Part shown: piece after piece, positions 1 through 9,631 of the stretch
Numbering within the stretch: position 1 is the stretch's first letter
Layout of the letters: each line of letters begins with the position of its first letter
Source of the DNA: Nonomuraea harbinensis
GTDB taxonomy: Bacteria; Actinomycetota; Actinomycetes; Streptosporangiales; Streptosporangiaceae
Assembly (NCBI RefSeq): GCF_019396385.1
Contig: NZ_JAHKRN010000033.1
Span: forward strand, 1 to 64,000
Length of the DNA: 64,000 nucleotides
Direction of reading: 5' to 3'
Position numbers and translations under genes: made by a program
The notes under the pieces: generated by a model
Told to the model about the DNA's origin: nothing
Database searches by the model: none
The model's input: only the letters and a program-made list of their open reading frames with translations

Positions 1-3000
1 CGAGCAGCCCCCCAGCCCCCCTCCCCCCGCTCCCCCAGCCCGCCCACCCCGGCGACCGGCCCACCTCCGGGCCCCACCGGCAGACGTCCCCCCACCCCCA
101 CTGCACGGTCCACCGCAGAACCAGCCGGCGGACGCTCCCCCGCCGCGCCACCGCCAGGACTCACCGGCGGACGCTCGTCCCCCGCTGCGGCTGCCTGGTC
201 CCCCGCCGAACCGAGCGACGGACGTTCCCCTGCCGCCGGACCACTCCCGGAACCTGTGGGGGGATGCTGGCCGACTTGGGCTGGGCGGTGCTTCGGCGCT
301 GGGCGGTTGTGTGCGTGGACTACCGCGAGGCGTTCGTGGACTACCGCTTCCCGCAGGGGGTCGCCCGCTGCCAGGCCGAGGGCGGCTCGGAGCCGGTCGA
401 GTGCGTCGTCCGGGTGGCCGGTGCGGAGGTCGGCGGTGGCGCGTACCAGGGCGATGGAGAACAGGGCGCCGATGTCGCCTTCCGCCACGGCGGGGCGCAT
501 CGCCAGGTCAAGCTCGGCCGAGGCCTCGTCGCAGCGGCCCAGCTCAACCAGGCAGGCGGCGCGCATCGTACGGGCGGCGGCCACGCGTTCGGGGGCCGCG
601 AACGCCTCGGCGGCCGTCCCGAAGTCCTGGGTGGCCTGTTCCATCCCGGCGCCGGTGAATCCGATCACGCCGAGGTGGTAGCGCACGGCGGCGACCCCGT
701 CCCGGTGGCCGAGCTGGTTGTAGGCGCGCTCGGCCCGCTCGAACGCCCGCCTGGCCCCGGACACGTCGGCGCGGGAGAGACGGCGGCGGGCGATGTGGTA
801 CCACTCGTCGGCGGCCTCGCGCCGCTGGCCGCGCCGCCGGACCACGTCCACGATGGCGGCCTCGCACGCCGCCGCGTGGTCGGCGTGCCCGAGCTCGTAC
901 AGCAGCACCGCGTGCCCGTCCAGCGCCTGGCAGGCGTCGTCCCACTTGCCGATGGCCTCCAGCTCGGACGCGCAGGTGCTGATCAGCTCGGCCGCGGCGG
1001 GCAGGTGGCCCAGCTCGGCGCCGGCCCGCGCGCCCGGGATGAGCGCGCGCGCGGCCCGCTCGGCGTCGCCGCGGGTCAGGTGCAGCTCGCGGGCGCGGCC
1101 CGCACGTTCCAGCGCCTCCGCCCGGTCACCCGCGTCGAGGTACGCCGCGGCGGCCTTTTCCTGGTACGTGGCCTCGTCCGCGTGCAGGCCCGCTTCCCGG
1201 CACAGTTCGGCGGCCCGCCGGTAGCAGGCGGCGGCCCGGCGTGGCTCCCCTGCCCGGGCGCAGGCGTTCCCCATGGCGGCCCGCTGAGCCGCCTCCTCCC
1301 GAGGGTGTCCGAGGGCTCCGTAGCCGTCGGCGGCGTGTTCGAACGCCCGTAACGCGGCCTCCCAGGCGCCGAGTTCCTCGTGCTCGTTCCCGATCCTGGA
1401 GTACGTGTCGGCCGCCTGGACCGGTTCACCCGCCTCGGCGAAGGCCCTTCCGGCCCGCTCCAGCAGTTCGATCGCCATTCTCCGGCGCCCACGTCCGGCC
1501 AGGCCCGTTGCGGCCCTCACCAGATACGTCGCGGCGCGTACCTTCTTGCTTTCGTCGCCGGGCCCTTCCTCCGCGGCTCTCCCGCCGATCCCGGTAGCGC
1601 GACCGGGATCGGCGCTGTCGCCTGTTCCGGCCACGTCCCCGCTTCTGGCGGCGACGTAAGTGGGTCCGGCGACGACGTCGGCGGGACCGGCAGTGGCATT
1701 GGCGGGGCCGGTGACGACGTCGGGGGTTCCGGCGGTGACATCGGCTGGGCTGGCGACGTTCCAGGAACCGGCGCCGCCGCCGAACCCGAATACGGCGCCA
1801 TCGTCGGTCCGGGAAACGCCTCCGGCTCCAGCGACGTGGGCAGTAGCAGTGGTGTCGACGGAACTGTCGCTGTCGTCCGTTCTGGCGACGCCCTCGGTTC
1901 CGGCGGAGATGTCGGCGGTACCGGCAACATCGGTGGTTGTGCTGGTACCAGTGGTGGCTCGTGACCGCGATGCGCCCGGGGTGTTGGTCTGGCCGCCGGT
2001 TCGGGAGTCTCTGGGCGCCCTGGCGTGGCGTTCGCCGAGGCGGAGCAGGTCTCGGGTGGTTTCCTCGTCGTCGCAGACCATGGCGAGCCGGGTCGCTGCC
2101 TCGGCCAGCGGCTTGTCCGGCGTCCCTGACAGGGCGCTGAGCGCCAGGCGGAGCAGCGAGGTGAGCTCGGGATCGCCGCCGGGCACGTTCCCGGCGAGTT
2201 CCAGCGCCTCGACCAGGTCCTGCTCGTCGCCTCGTACGGTGAACCGCACCAGCAACCCCTTGACCAGCGCAAGCGGTACGGGCGACGCTCCCGCCCCCGT
2301 GGGCGGCGGTGCTTCGGGGGTGCGTGGCCGAGGCGACGGCTCTCGCGCCGCACTCGCCGGGGTGCCTTGCGCCGAAGGCAAGCCGCCGAACGGGTCCCTC
2401 GGAGTCACAGTCTGCGATGTGGGTGATGCGCCCGGCGGCGGTACCGCTGAGGGAGGGCCGGACGGAGGCGCGGTGGTTCCGGTGGCGAGGTAGGCCAGCT
2501 CTGCGGCTTTGCGAGCCGCCTGAACGGCAGCATCCAGGTCCGCGATCTGACGGGCCACCTGAACGGCACCCCCCGCGTCGGCGGAGCTGCGAGCCTTCTG
2601 GATCGAACCATCCCAGTCCGCAGGGCGCCCGGTCGTCTGCACCGTCACGTCCGGCTCGGCGGGTTCGCGTACCTCCCGAGCCGCAGGATCCCAGTCCGCA
2701 GGGCGCTCGACCGCCTCCACGGCGTCCCAATCGGCGGGTCGGCGTCCCGCCGGGGCCGCAGCGTCCCAATCGGCGGGCTGGTGTCCTACCAGGGCCTCAG
2801 CGTCCCAATCCGCAGGGCGCCCGGTCGTCTGCACCGCCTCGTCCCAGGCGGCCGGCCGGCGTCCCGCCAGGGCCTCAGCGTCCCAATCCGCAGGGCGCCC
2901 GGCGGCCTGCACCGTCACGTCCGGCTCGGCGGGTTCGCGTACCTGCTGGGCTGCGGCGGCGAGGGTGGCGCGGTGGCGTAGTACGTCGGAGAGGACTGTG

Positions 3001-4583
3001 TGCGCTTCCGCCTGGAAGCGCGGGTCCGTATCCGCCGCGAGTGCCTTCCGGAGGGTTGTCACGGCCTCGGTGGCGGTGTGCGCGGTGAGGTCCAGGCGCA
3101 GGGCCTGGCCGAGCAGGAGAAGGGCTCGGGGGCGCTGGGGGTGGCGGCCTGGGCAGGCTGTGACGGCGGCACGGGCGGCGGTGATGGCGGTGCGGGCGTC
3201 TCCTGTTCGTGTGGCGCGGTGGAGGAGGGCCCCGGCCAGGCCGGTGAGGAACGCGGGCCGTTCCGGATGTCCCTCCGGTGCGCGTACCACCGCCTGCCGC
3301 AGGGTCTGTACGGCGATCTCCAGGTCCGCCAGGTCGCCGCTCCCCCGGTAGCGCCGCCAGTGGCGGCGGCCGAGCAGGTCGAGCCGGGTGGCCGCGTCGT
3401 CCAGCCTGGCGGCGGCGTTCCCCAGCTCCGATGGTCCCGAATCCTCCGGCCAGGCGCCGGCGTGACCATACGGACCTGGAAGGCCCTCAGGCTGGGTCGC
3501 GGAACGGTCCGGTCCCGGGGCGGTTTCCGGGGCATCCAGCGGGTCCGGGGATGCGGGGTCGTGCGGATGGGATGCGGGATGGGCGGGAGGCACCGGGTGG
3601 GTCGGCGGGGTGGCCGGAGCGGGGGGTAGGGCGGCGAGCATGTCGCGGCCGGCTTCGAGGGAGCGGAGGTCGCCCGTGACCACGTACCACTCCACCAGGG
3701 CCGTGCCGTAGCGGGACAGGACCGCCGGGTGGGCGCCGGCCTCGTGCCAGTGGTCGAGGCAGGCCTGGCCCACCCGCAGCAGCGCCAGCAGGTCGGCGTC
3801 GGCGCAGGACGCGGCGGCACGGGTGGACGCCAGGAAGAGGAGGTCCAGGAGCGCCGCGGAGCGTTCCGCTCCCGGAGCGCGGCCGGCGGCCACGAGGTAC
3901 GCCCTGATCAGGGGGGTGTCGCCGGGCAGCGCGTGCCCGAGCGCCGCCGCCAGGTCCGTCACGTGGCCTGGGCCGGCGAGCGCGGCCCGGAACAGGGCGT
4001 GCACCGCGTCGTCGAGCGCGCCGCCGTCGCCGGCCGTCCGGTACAGCCGCACCAGGCCGTTGCCCAGGATGGCCAGCGCCTCGGCGGCCCAGGCGGGTGC
4101 GGGCATGTCAAGGGCCTGCTCCAGCAGCACCTGCCCGAGCCGGTCGCACACCTCCGCCGTGGGCGTGGCGAGCGCGCGGCGGAGTATGGCGTGCAGGAGC
4201 AGCCCCACGTGCGGGTACGCGTCCACGTCCACGTGGCGGAAGACCTGCTCCGCCAGCTCCGCCCAGGTCTCGGCGGTGGCGGCGGCGGGGACGTGCGTCC
4301 CGCGCAGCCGTTCCGGCAGCCCGTCGGGGTCGAGTACGGCGACGGCGGCGAAGAACACGCCGGCCACGGCCGCCTCGCCGTCCTCCTCGGGGGCGAGCCG
4401 GTAGCGGGCCAGGTGGAGCACCCCGGCGAGCCGCCAGACGGCGGCGTCGCGTGGCCCGCCGTCGCAGGCCAGCATGGCGTCCTCGGCGTCGTCCAGCGCC
4501 GCGTCGTCCAGCACCAGCCGGGGGTCCGCCGCCCGCTCGAACTCCTCGATTCGGGCAGCGAGCACCCTGGCCGGATCTTTCAT
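1..4583 (-). CDS. Large tetratricopeptide-repeat protein, C-terminus cut by window edge
   Basis: One uninterrupted minus-strand frame runs from an ATG at 4583 to the window edge, about 1,527 codons with no stop, so the C-terminus is missing. Residues 1 to about 330 are Ala/Leu-rich helical repeats. A Pro/His/Asp-rich linker follows, then TPR-like helices, then a repeat block containing RPADWD units, then Thr/Val/Asp-rich low-complexity sequence. The last ~480 residues are clear TPRs, with Ala-Leu-Glu helices and motifs such as AADTYSRIGNEHEELGAW. No enzymatic domain is visible in the part seen. In actinomycetes such proteins often carry a CHAT peptidase or NB-ARC domain at the far end, but that is only known of relatives. 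No good ribosome site precedes the ATG. Two linker regions have skewed, repetitive composition. The TPR assignment is firm; the function is unknown. Confidence 0.75.
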   Translation of the reverse strand, partial: MKDPARVLAARIEEFERAADPRLVLDDAALDDAEDAMLACDGGPRDAAVWRLAGVLHLARYRLAPEEDGEAAVAGVFFAAVAVLDPDGLPERLRGTHVPAAATAETWAELAEQVFRHVDVDAYPHVGLLLHAILRRALATPTAEVCDRLGQVLLEQALDMPAPAWAAEALAILGNGLVRLYRTAGDGGALDDAVHALFRAALAGPGHVTDLAAALGHALPGDTPLIRAYLVAAGRAPGAERSAALLDLLFLASTRAAASCADADLLALLRVGQACLDHWHEAGAHPAVLSRYGTALVEWYVVTGDLRSLEAGRDMLAALPPAPATPPTHPVPPAHPASHPHDPASPDPLDAPETAPGPDRSATQPEGLPGPYGHAGAWPEDSGPSELGNAAARLDDAATRLDLLGRRHWRRYRGSGDLADLEIAVQTLRQAVVRAPEGHPERPAFLTGLAGALLHRATRTGDARTAITAARAAVTACPGRHPQRPRALLLLGQALRLDLTAHTATEAVTTLRKALAADTDPRFQAEAHTVLSDVLRHRATLAAAAQQVREPAEPDVTVQAAGRPADWDAEALAGRRPAAWDEAVQTTGRPADWDAEALVGHQPADWDAAAPAGRRPADWDAVEAVERPADWDPAAREVREPAEPDVTVQTTGRPADWDGSIQKARSSADAGGAVQVARQIADLDAAVQAARKAAELAYLATGTTAPPSGPPSAVPPPGASPTSQTVTPRDPFGGLPSAQGTPASAAREPSPRPRTPEAPPPTGAGASPVPLALVKGLLVRFTVRGDEQDLVEALELAGNVPGGDPELTSLLRLALSALSGTPDKPLAEAATRLAMVCDDEETTRDLLRLGERHARAPRDSRTGGQTNTPGASRSRATTGTSTTTDVAGTADISAGTEGVARTDDSDSSVDTTATAHVAGAGGVSRTDDGAVFGFGGGAGSWNVASPADVTAGTPDVVTGPANATAGPADVVAGPTYVAARSGDVAGTGDSADPGRATGIGGRAAEEGPGDESKKVRAATYLVRAATGLAGRGRRRMAIELLERAGRAFAEAGEPVQAADTYSRIGNEHEELGAWEAALRAFEHAADGYGALGHPREEAAQRAAMGNACARAGEPRRAAACYRRAAELCREAGLHADEATYQEKAAAAYLDAGDRAEALERAGRARELHLTRGDAERAARALIPGARAGAELGHLPAAAELISTCASELEAIGKWDDACQALDGHAVLLYELGHADHAAACEAAIVDVVRRRGQRREAADEWYHIARRRLSRADVSGARRAFERAERAYNQLGHRDGVAAVRYHLGVIGFTGAGMEQATQDFGTAAEAFAAPERVAAARTMRAACLVELGRCDEASAELDLAMRPAVAEGDIGALFSIALVRATADLRTGHPDDALDRLRAALGLAAGDPLREAVVHERLAVVHAHNRPAPKHRPAQVGQHPPTGSGSGPAAGERPSLGSAGDQAAAAGDERPPVSPGGGAAGERPPAGSAVDRAVGVGGRLPVGPGGGPVAGVGGLGERGEGGWGAA
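2611..2945 (-). repeat. Degenerate tandem repeats encoding RPADWD units
   Basis: Inside the large TPR gene a 65-bp block at 2611-2675 recurs almost exactly at 2881-2945. Shorter units built on the same core lie between them. In protein terms the block gives at least six copies of a unit centred on RPADWD or RPAAWD, alternating with Glu-Ala-Leu or Val-Gln-Thr spacers. The near identity of the DNA copies suggests recent duplication or recombination within the gene. Confidence 0.75.
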
Positions 4584-4746
4584 GGGGCCTAGGCTCTCAT
4601 CAGCCCGTCCTTCACGTACAGCACCGTTCCGGACGAACCGCCGCGAGCCTGGCCGATGGGGCGAACGCCGCGAACGAGGTCAACATCTCGTACAGGCCCC
4701 GGCGTGCCCGGGTGAGTGCCGGGCGCGCCGGGGTAGGTGCCTGGGC

Positions 4747-5151
4747 ATGCTCTATGGCAAGGAACACGTCCGGCGCTACCGCGAGACCGGCGGCGCCGAA
4801 GGACACGACTGGAACGGCACCACGACCCTCCTGCTCACCACGAAGGGCCGCAAATCCGGCGAGCCGTACACCACCCCGCTCATCTACCAGCCGCACGGCG
4901 ACGACTTCGTGGTGGTCGCCTCCAAGGGCGGCGACCCGTCGCACCCCGACTGGTACAAGAACCTGGCCGCCGACCCCGAGGTCGAGGTGCAGGTCAGGAG
5001 CGACCGGTTCAAGGCGCGTGCCCGCACCGCCACCGATGAGGAGCGGCCGGAGCTGTGGCGGCTGATGACCGCCACGTGGCCCGACTACGACGAGTACACC
5101 AAGAAGACCGACCGCAAGATCCCGGTGGTGGTCCTGGAGCCCCAGCGCTGA
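4747..5151 (+). CDS. Deazaflavin (F420)-dependent nitroreductase-family protein
   Basis: A 134-residue protein of the DUF385/Ddn split-barrel family, whose members use reduced F420 to reduce quinones, nitro compounds or other electrophiles. Family marks are the N-terminal Tyr-Arg-Glu-Thr-Gly-Gly segment, the LLLTTKGRKSGEPYTTPLIY strand pair that contacts the cofactor phosphates, and SKGGDPSHPDWYKNL. Length is typical. The ATG at 4747 is chosen because the family begins just before this tract; longer upstream reading is not conserved-looking. It ends directly against the convergent Nramp gene with no spacer. Substrate unknown. Confidence 0.85.
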   Translation: MLYGKEHVRRYRETGGAEGHDWNGTTTLLLTTKGRKSGEPYTTPLIYQPHGDDFVVVASKGGDPSHPDWYKNLAADPEVEVQVRSDRFKARARTATDEERPELWRLMTATWPDYDEYTKKTDRKIPVVVLEPQR

Positions 5152-6630
5152 TCAGAACGTCACCAGCGGCTCCCCGACGAAGTCCGCGATGAAGTTCACG
5201 AAGAAGAACCCGAAGAACAGGAAGTTGAGCACCAGGATGACGTGGTGCCACCAGCGCGCCCGCGCCGGCTTGGGCAGCTTGCTGTTGAGATACATGAGCA
5301 TGAACGGGTAGATCAGCGCGCCGAGGTTCGACATGTTCGCCGACCACTCCACCAGCGCCACCGGCAGTGACAGGTGGATGACGACGGCGATCACGATCAG
5401 CAGCACGATCATGAACGGGTAGTAGAAGCGCCGCGGGTCGCCCTCGATGAGCCTGCGCAGCCTGGGGCTGGTGGCATGGGCGGCGTCGGTGGTGACCCGT
5501 ACCATCGCCTCGAAGATGCCCAGCTGCGTGCTGAACAGGATGAGCACGCCCAGGATCAGCGCGAGGACGAACATCGCCTGCCCGTACTCGTCCCCGAGCG
5601 CGGCGGCGACGAAGGTCGGCACGGTCGCCCGGGTGGGTTGCTGTCCCGACAGGTTGACCGCGTGCGCCATGAGGATCGTCGGCAGGAGCATGCCGAGCAT
5701 GGCGCCGACGAAGAACACGCCCCACATGTCGACCATGATCAGCCGGTACCACCGCCGCCACAGCCCGCGGTTGCGCTCGTCGTCGGGGAAGGTGACGCCG
5801 CTGGCCAGGATCTCCTGCCGGCCGCCGCGCAGGCCGGCGATGTAACCGGCGCGGTGGCCCATGCCGTAGCCCTTGTCGCGGTAGTGGCCCATCACGTACC
5901 AGTTCAGTCCGGAGGCCAGGGCGGTGAAGCCGGCCAGGCCGCCGAGCTGGGTGGCGGTGATCCCGGCGGGCGGCGCGGCCGGGGTGAAGAAGCCCCTGAT
6001 GCCCTCCCACCACAGCTCCCACGGCACCACGAACAGGTCGATGAGCAGCAGGGCGACCAGGATGGAGCCGACCATGATCCAGTTGGCCAGCTCCAGGGCG
6101 CGGCTGACCCGCCGGGCCGCCGCGGTGATCAGGAAGACCAGCACGAGCAGCGCGATGGCCCACAGCCGGGGCTCCTCGGCCCCGGCGGGCGGGATGTCGC
6201 CGTGGACGAGCGCGTACACGCCCTGCCCCGCGGAGGCGGCCCAGCCGCCGGCGATGAACGCGAAGATGACGATGAACACCGACAGCGGGACCCACAGCTT
6301 CCAGCCCGGCGGCACCCTCCCCCAGCCGACCACCGGGGTCTCGCCGGTGGCCGTCACGTAGCGGGCGCACTCGACGTTGTAGAAGGTCTGGAGCACGGCC
6401 GAGACCAGGATGACCCAGCCGACGCCGACGAAGCCGTACTGACCGACGCTGAGCGGGCCGAGCAGCCATTCGCCGCTGCCGATGGAGATGCCGAGGGCGA
6501 TCAGGCTGGGCCCCACGGCGAACTTGAACAGCTCTACCTTGCCGATCCGGGGGACCTTGAAGACCTCCTCCGGCGTCGGCAGATCGGTGACTTCGAGGTC
6601 CGGGCGGCTGACTCCGAGGGGATGCGTCAT
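5152..6630 (-). CDS. Nramp-family membrane transporter, noncanonical metal motif
   Basis: A 492-residue polytopic membrane protein with about eleven hydrophobic segments and overall Nramp (SLC11/MntH) order. The start at 6630 is preceded by GGCAGGAGGCAGAG, a strong ribosome site; an in-frame upstream extension lacks one. The first helix has ISIGSGEW where MntH-type Nramps have a DPGN metal-binding motif, so the usual Asp and Asn ligands are Gly and Glu. The helix that normally carries the Met-Pro-His motif reads STQLGIFEAM. Family membership is supported by fold-level pattern, but transport of Mn or Fe cannot be assumed; a divergent Nramp subgroup with another substrate is likely. It is a single gene, convergent with the reductase and upstream of the glgM terminus. 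Confidence 0.75.
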   Translation of the reverse strand: MTHPLGVSRPDLEVTDLPTPEEVFKVPRIGKVELFKFAVGPSLIALGISIGSGEWLLGPLSVGQYGFVGVGWVILVSAVLQTFYNVECARYVTATGETPVVGWGRVPPGWKLWVPLSVFIVIFAFIAGGWAASAGQGVYALVHGDIPPAGAEEPRLWAIALLVLVFLITAAARRVSRALELANWIMVGSILVALLLIDLFVVPWELWWEGIRGFFTPAAPPAGITATQLGGLAGFTALASGLNWYVMGHYRDKGYGMGHRAGYIAGLRGGRQEILASGVTFPDDERNRGLWRRWYRLIMVDMWGVFFVGAMLGMLLPTILMAHAVNLSGQQPTRATVPTFVAAALGDEYGQAMFVLALILGVLILFSTQLGIFEAMVRVTTDAAHATSPRLRRLIEGDPRRFYYPFMIVLLIVIAVVIHLSLPVALVEWSANMSNLGALIYPFMLMYLNSKLPKPARARWWHHVILVLNFLFFGFFFVNFIADFVGEPLVTF

Positions 6631-6696
6631 CTCTGCCTCCTGCCGTTCAGGGTGATCCCGTACGGCGGGCAGGACAAGGCCCAAATGAGACCTACG

Positions 6697-7866
6697 TCAC
6701 ATAAGTGACGCGTACAGCTCCATCGTGCGGCGGGCGATCGCGGGCCAGGAGAAGTGTTCGACGGCCCGCGCCCGTCCGGCCAGCCCCATCGCGCGGGCCC
6801 GCGCCGGGTCCTCCAGCAGCGTGTTCACCCGCCCGGCGAGGTCGGCGGCGAACCGCTCGGGGTCGTGCGGAGTGCCGTCGGGGCCCTGGCCGATCGGTAC
6901 GAGCAGGCCCGTCTCACCGTCGGCGACCACCTCGGGGATGCCGCCGGTGGCCGTCGCGACCACGGCGGTCTCGCAGGCCATGGCCTCCAGGTTGACGATG
7001 CCCATCGGCTCGTAGACCGACGGGCAGACGAACACCGAGGCGTGCGTGAGCAGCTGGATCACCTCGGGCCTGGGCAGCATCTCGGAGATCCAGAACACGC
7101 CCTTGCGGTCGAGGCCGCGCACCAGCCCGGCCACCTCGGCGGCGATCTCCGGCGTGTCAGGCGCGCCCGCGCAGAGCACGAGCTGCGCGTCGGGGGCGAA
7201 GGACCGCGCCGCGTGCAGGAGGTGGACCAGGCCTTTCTGGCGGGTGATCCGGCCGACGAAGATGACGTACGGTCGATCGCGGTCGATGCCGTACTTTTTC
7301 AGGATCTGGTGGTCCTGGTCCGGGGCGTACTCGGCGGTGTCGATGCCGTTGTGGATCACGCTCACCTTGGCCGGGTCGAGCTGCGGGTAGGCGGCCAGCA
7401 CGTCGCGGCGCATGCCGGCCGACACCGAGACCACCGCGTCGGCGGCCTCCAGTGCGGTGCGCTCGGCCCACGAGGAGATCGCGTAGCCGCCGCCCAGCTG
7501 CTCGGCCTTCCACGGGCGCAGCGGCTCCAGGCTGTGCGTGGTGACCACGTGCGGGATGCCGTGGAGGAGCTTGGCGGCGTGCCCGGCGAAGTTGGCGTAC
7601 CAGGTGTGCGAATGGACCAGGTCGGCGCCCTCGCAGGCCGCGGCGATCTCCAGGTCGACGCCGAGCACCTGGAGCGCGGCGTTCGCGCCGGCCAGCCCGG
7701 CGGGCGTCCGGTAGGCCGACACCCCGGGCTCCTCCCTGGCGGCGCCGAAGCACCGCACCCGCACGTCGGCGAGCTCCCGCAGCTCGCGGGAGAGGTACTC
7801 CATGTGCACGCCCGCGCCGCCGTAGACCTCCGGCGGGTATTCGCGGCTGAGCAGATCCACTCGCAT
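6697..7866 (-). CDS. glgM: Alpha-maltose-1-phosphate synthase / glycogen synthase (GT4)
   Basis: A 389-residue GT4 glycosyltransferase starting MRVDLLSREYPPEVYGGAGVH, the signature start of the actinobacterial GlgA/GlgM group. The Rossmann halves carry FVGRITRQKGL at the nucleotide-sugar site and the E-x7-E pattern in SVYEPMGIVNLEAMAC. In mycobacteria this enzyme makes maltose-1-phosphate from ADP-glucose and glucose-1-phosphate for the GlgE pathway, and it sits divergently beside glgC, exactly as here. glgM and glgA are often given interchangeably; the neighbourhood favours glgM. Confidence 0.9.
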   Translation of the reverse strand: MRVDLLSREYPPEVYGGAGVHMEYLSRELRELADVRVRCFGAAREEPGVSAYRTPAGLAGANAALQVLGVDLEIAAACEGADLVHSHTWYANFAGHAAKLLHGIPHVVTTHSLEPLRPWKAEQLGGGYAISSWAERTALEAADAVVSVSAGMRRDVLAAYPQLDPAKVSVIHNGIDTAEYAPDQDHQILKKYGIDRDRPYVIFVGRITRQKGLVHLLHAARSFAPDAQLVLCAGAPDTPEIAAEVAGLVRGLDRKGVFWISEMLPRPEVIQLLTHASVFVCPSVYEPMGIVNLEAMACETAVVATATGGIPEVVADGETGLLVPIGQGPDGTPHDPERFAADLAGRVNTLLEDPARARAMGLAGRARAVEHFSWPAIARRTMELYASLM

Positions 7867-8036
7867 GACTCGACTTTACGAGGAATCGCGGGCGTCCGGA
7901 CACGGTGACAGGCGCCCGAGCGGGAAACAACCGGTGCGCTGATGGCGGCACATAGAGGGATCACTCCGGACACCTCGGGAGAGGGCCGGACAGAGTTACG
8001 TCGATAGATGCGCCGATTGGGGGTAGCGTCCTGGAC
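7867..8036. promoter_or_regulatory. Divergent promoter region glgM/glgC
   Basis: 170 bp separate the divergent start codons of the two glycogen genes, so promoters for both must lie here. I see no strong inverted repeat and no clear ribosome site close to the glgC ATG. Confidence 0.5.
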
Positions 8037-9272
8037 ATGAGGTCCCGGAAGGTGCTTGCGGTCGTGCTGGCGGGTGGAGAGGGAAAGAGGCTGATGCCTC
8101 TCACGGCGGACCGGGCGAAACCGGCTGTGCCGTTCGGCGGGATGTATCGGCTGATCGACTTCGTGCTGTCCAACCTGGCCAACGGCGGCTACCTGAAGAT
8201 CGTCGTGCTGACCCAGTACAAGAACCACAGCCTGGACCGCCACATCTCCCGCACCTGGCGGCTCTCGGCCATGCTGGGCAACTACGTCACCCCGGTGCCC
8301 GCGCAGCAGCGGCTCGGGCCGCGCTGGTTCTCGGGGTCGGCCGACGCCCTCTTCCAGAACCTCAACCTGATCTACGACGAGATGCCCGAGCACGTGATCG
8401 TGTTCGGCGCCGACCACATCTACCGGATGGATCCCCGGCAGATGGTCGAGCAGCACGAGCAGTCGGGCGCCGACGTGACCGTGGCGGCGATCCGCCAGCC
8501 GCTGTCGCTGGCCGACCAGTTCGGCGTGATCGAGACCGACCCGCAGGGCAAGCGCATCGTGGCCTTCCGCGAGAAGCCCAAGGACGCGGTGGGGCTGGCC
8601 GACTCCCCCGACGAGGTCTACGCCTCGATGGGCAACTACGTGTTCAAGACGCAGGCGATGATCGACGCGCTGCGCGAGGACGCGCTCGACCCGACCAGCA
8701 GACACGACCTGGGCGGCAACATCATCCCGATGATGGTCAAGTCGGGCGGGGCCGACGTCTACGACTTCGCCCACAACATGGTGCCGGGCTCCACCGAGCG
8801 CGACCGCGGCTACTGGCGCGACGTCGGCACGCTCGACGCCTACTACGAGGCCCACATGGACCTCATCTCGGCCCACCCGATCTTCAACCTCTACAACGAC
8901 AAGTGGCCCATCCACACCGGTCACGACCCGCTGCCGCCGGCCAAGTTCGTGCACAACGACGGCGACCGGGTCGGGCGCGCCCTGGAGTCGCTGGTCTCCC
9001 CCGGCGTGATCGTCTCGGGCGGCACGGCCGTCCGGTCGATCCTGTCGCCCAAGGTCGTCCTCCACTCCCACTCGCTGGTGGAGGACTCGGTGCTGATGGA
9101 GAACGTCAAGGTCGGCCGGGGCGCGATCGTCCGCAAGGCCATCATCGACAAGAACGTCGTCATCCCCGACGGCGCCCGCATCGGCTTCGACCTGGAGTAC
9201 GACCGCACCCGCTTCGCCCTGACCCGGAGCGGCGTGGTCGTGATCGGCAAGAACGAGATCGTCGACCGCTGA
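8037..9272 (+). CDS. glgC: Glucose-1-phosphate adenylyltransferase
   Basis: A 411-residue ADP-glucose pyrophosphorylase that makes ADP-glucose from ATP and glucose-1-phosphate, the committed step of glycogen synthesis. The nucleotidyltransferase motif [14 protein letters not shown] is at residues 9-22, followed by the AKPAVPFGG substrate segment, the catalytic-loop [10 protein letters not shown] and a C-terminal left-handed beta-helix. Full length for bacterial GlgC (about 400-430). It diverges from glgM, which consumes its product. Confidence 0.95.
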   Translation: MRSRKVLAVVLAGGEGKRLMPLTADRAKPAVPFGGMYRLIDFVLSNLANGGYLKIVVLTQYKNHSLDRHISRTWRLSAMLGNYVTPVPAQQRLGPRWFSGSADALFQNLNLIYDEMPEHVIVFGADHIYRMDPRQMVEQHEQSGADVTVAAIRQPLSLADQFGVIETDPQGKRIVAFREKPKDAVGLADSPDEVYASMGNYVFKTQAMIDALREDALDPTSRHDLGGNIIPMMVKSGGADVYDFAHNMVPGSTERDRGYWRDVGTLDAYYEAHMDLISAHPIFNLYNDKWPIHTGHDPLPPAKFVHNDGDRVGRALESLVSPGVIVSGGTAVRSILSPKVVLHSHSLVEDSVLMENVKVGRGAIVRKAIIDKNVVIPDGARIGFDLEYDRTRFALTRSGVVVIGKNEIVDR

Positions 9273-9295
9273 GAGCGTTCGCCTAGAGTGGGCGG

Positions 9296-9595
9296 GTGCA
9301 TCCTGATCTCCGCCGGTCCCTGGTCCAAGAGCTGAGCGAGTCGGAGCGGCCGCGGCGTTACTGGCGCGGCGACGACGAGCGCGGCGGGGTGTGGCTGTTC
9401 GAGAGCGTCGAGGGCGACGGCGAACACTGGGCGATCCGGCAGGCGGAGATCGACGGGGCGCGGCGGCTGCGCCGCTACTGGTGGCGCCACCCGCAGGACG
9501 AGCACGGGTTCCTCACCGACCAGCCGCTCGACATCTGGGACCTGACCGAGATCGACGGGGCCGCGTTCGAGGCCGTCTGGGCCGCCGGCGAGTGA
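9296..9595 (+). CDS. Small conserved-type hypothetical protein
   Basis: A 99-residue acidic, aromatic-rich protein (several Trp and Asp/Glu) from a GTG start 23 bp after glgC, on the same strand and possibly co-transcribed. It is predicted soluble with no signal peptide and no recognised domain. Codon usage matches its neighbours, so it is probably a real gene. Function unknown. Confidence 0.6.
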   Translation: MHPDLRRSLVQELSESERPRRYWRGDDERGGVWLFESVEGDGEHWAIRQAEIDGARRLRRYWWRHPQDEHGFLTDQPLDIWDLTEIDGAAFEAVWAAGE

Positions 9596-9631
9596 CCCGC
9601 GCCGGGTCCGGCCGGTGGGCGTGGTCCCTGG

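Noticed and set aside
264-4592. Several long plus-strand frames over the left edge (for example 264-1352, 1660-2493, 3729-4592)
   Set aside because: They are antisense shadows of the TPR gene on the minus strand. Their sequence is Arg/Gly/Pro-rich without domains, whereas the opposite strand gives regular TPR helices in one uninterrupted frame.
5374-6708. Plus-strand frame of 444 codons across the Nramp gene
   Set aside because: It is His/Asp/Gly-rich with no recognisable feature; the minus strand has a complete membrane protein with a strong ribosome site.
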